This document shows positions 24,910 to 25,609 of a stretch of DNA of 25,609 nt, piece by piece; position 1 is the first letter of the stretch, and every line of letters starts with the position of its first letter. Origin of the DNA: Paracoccaceae bacterium (lineage in GTDB: Bacteria > Pseudomonadota > Alphaproteobacteria > Rhodobacterales > Rhodobacteraceae). The notes under the pieces are model-generated. The model was given only the letters and a program-made list of their open reading frames with translations. It had not been told where the DNA came from and ran no database searches. The stretch lies in the NCBI GenBank assembly GCA_011523445.1, contig WTGT01000041.1:1-25609 (forward strand), given 5' to 3'. The translations under genes were made by a program, and so were the position numbers.

Positions 24910-25609
24910 ATGCAAATGCTGCAACTTCCAAAAAAAATAGCATCGGATCTTGCCATATCCCTAGGCCTTTTTACTAGAATCCCTGTCAAATCCGGAGTTG
25001 AGCATCCAATTCTAGGTACTACGGCCTGGTCTTGGCCAATTATTGGTGGCATGATAGGCCTTGTGGTCGGTATCATTGCCGAGGTCATCAATTCCCTTGA
25101 AGCACCCCCCGAACTTTCAGCACTGATTATAATAACTCTTTTGATATTTATCACTGGTGGTTTTCATGAGGATGGATTGGCGGATACCTGTGATGGGTTG
25201 TGGGGCGGGAATACACCGGAAAAACGATTGGATATAATGAAGGACAGCAGGATTGGGACCTTTGGTGTCCTGTCCTTGATCATCTCCATAATGTTCAGAT
25301 GGATTTTGTTAAAGTTCCTCTTTGAAAGTGGCTTCCTTGTAGGTCCCATTATTGTCGTATGCGTAGTCTCAAGGTCTGTACTTGTACCCTTCATGATGGT
25401 TCTTCCCAGTGCCAGAGAAACGGGGTTATCGTCATCAGTCGGGAAGATTCCCCTTTGGTCGGCGGCAATTTGCTTGATCATATCTCTCCTGCCCATCCTC
25501 CTTTTCCTTGGCCCAAGTGGGTTGATACCGGTATTTTTTGGATTGTTTATCACCCTTCCCGTTTACTTTTTGGCAAAAAAACTATTGCAAGGTCAGACGG
25601 GTGATGTAT
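24910..25609 (+). CDS. cobS: adenosylcobinamide-GDP ribazoletransferase (partial at right edge)
   Basis: The open frame from ATG at 24910 runs off the window after 233 residues, apparently close to its natural end because GQTGDV, a C-terminal CobS motif, is the last segment seen. The membrane protein carries the catalytic segment TGGFHEDGLADTCDGLWGG and RLDIMKDSRIGTFG (about residues 80-117) and several hydrophobic spans. CobS joins adenosylcobinamide-GDP to alpha-ribazole, the last assembly step of cobalamin, and so follows CobT. A second in-frame ATG two codons later is an alternative start. Confidence 0.95.
   Translation, partial: MQMLQLPKKIASDLAISLGLFTRIPVKSGVEHPILGTTAWSWPIIGGMIGLVVGIIAEVINSLEAPPELSALIIITLLIFITGGFHEDGLADTCDGLWGGNTPEKRLDIMKDSRIGTFGVLSLIISIMFRWILLKFLFESGFLVGPIIVVCVVSRSVLVPFMMVLPSARETGLSSSVGKIPLWSAAICLIISLLPILLFLGPSGLIPVFFGLFITLPVYFLAKKLLQGQTGDV

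Overview
The window reads as a chromosomal segment of an AT-leaning proteobacterium, most likely a heterotrophic alphaproteobacterium and plausibly marine. The taxonomic call is an inference from the gene families: a RutR-like TetR regulator, soxBDA, VanA-type Rieske oxygenases, a BMP-type nucleoside ABC transporter, a cobT/cobS pair and a KefB-like antiporter. No rRNA, tRNA, CRISPR array, insertion sequence or phage gene was seen. Genes are tightly packed except for one gap of about 0.8 kb (7.7-8.5 kb).

Left block (1-9.2 kb). After the tail of an unidentified plus-strand gene (1-132), a minus-strand operon reads leftwards. It holds a divergent family-1-like uracil-DNA glycosylase, a GMC oxidoreductase, a NIPSNAP protein, and then a complete BMP-type ABC importer: a Tat-like secreted binding protein, a double ATPase and two permeases. 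Such importers usually carry nucleosides or purines. A RutR-like TetR gene lies divergently across the gap, and a palindrome resembling the RutR operator sits at the head of the operon. This suggests a nucleobase-responsive uptake and oxidation unit.

Central block (9.4-21.5 kb), the most interesting part. A minus-strand operon encodes an M29/NicX-like metalloprotein, a CMD/AhpD-like protein with a CxxS motif, and sarcosine oxidase subunits SoxB, SoxD and SoxA, with no SoxG. Diverging from it is a plus-strand operon for a membrane fatty-acid-desaturase-like di-iron enzyme, a small Rieske ferredoxin and a VanA-like Rieske oxygenase. Converging on these is a 1071-residue cytoplasmic reductive dehalogenase-like protein. 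It has an internally duplicated corrinoid-domain fold, two [4Fe-4S] motifs and a fused VanB-like FMN/NAD/[2Fe-2S] reductase. No separate VanB reductase is present, so this fused module might also serve the Rieske enzymes. Together the set looks like an aerobic catabolic island for a methylated and possibly halogenated or aromatic/heterocyclic small molecule. The substrate cannot be read from the sequence.

Right block (21.7-25.6 kb). A KefB/KefC-type K+/H+ antiporter is followed by cobT on the minus strand and, divergently, cobS, which runs off the window. CobT and CobS complete the lower part of cobalamin, the cofactor family that the dehalogenase-like protein is expected to need.
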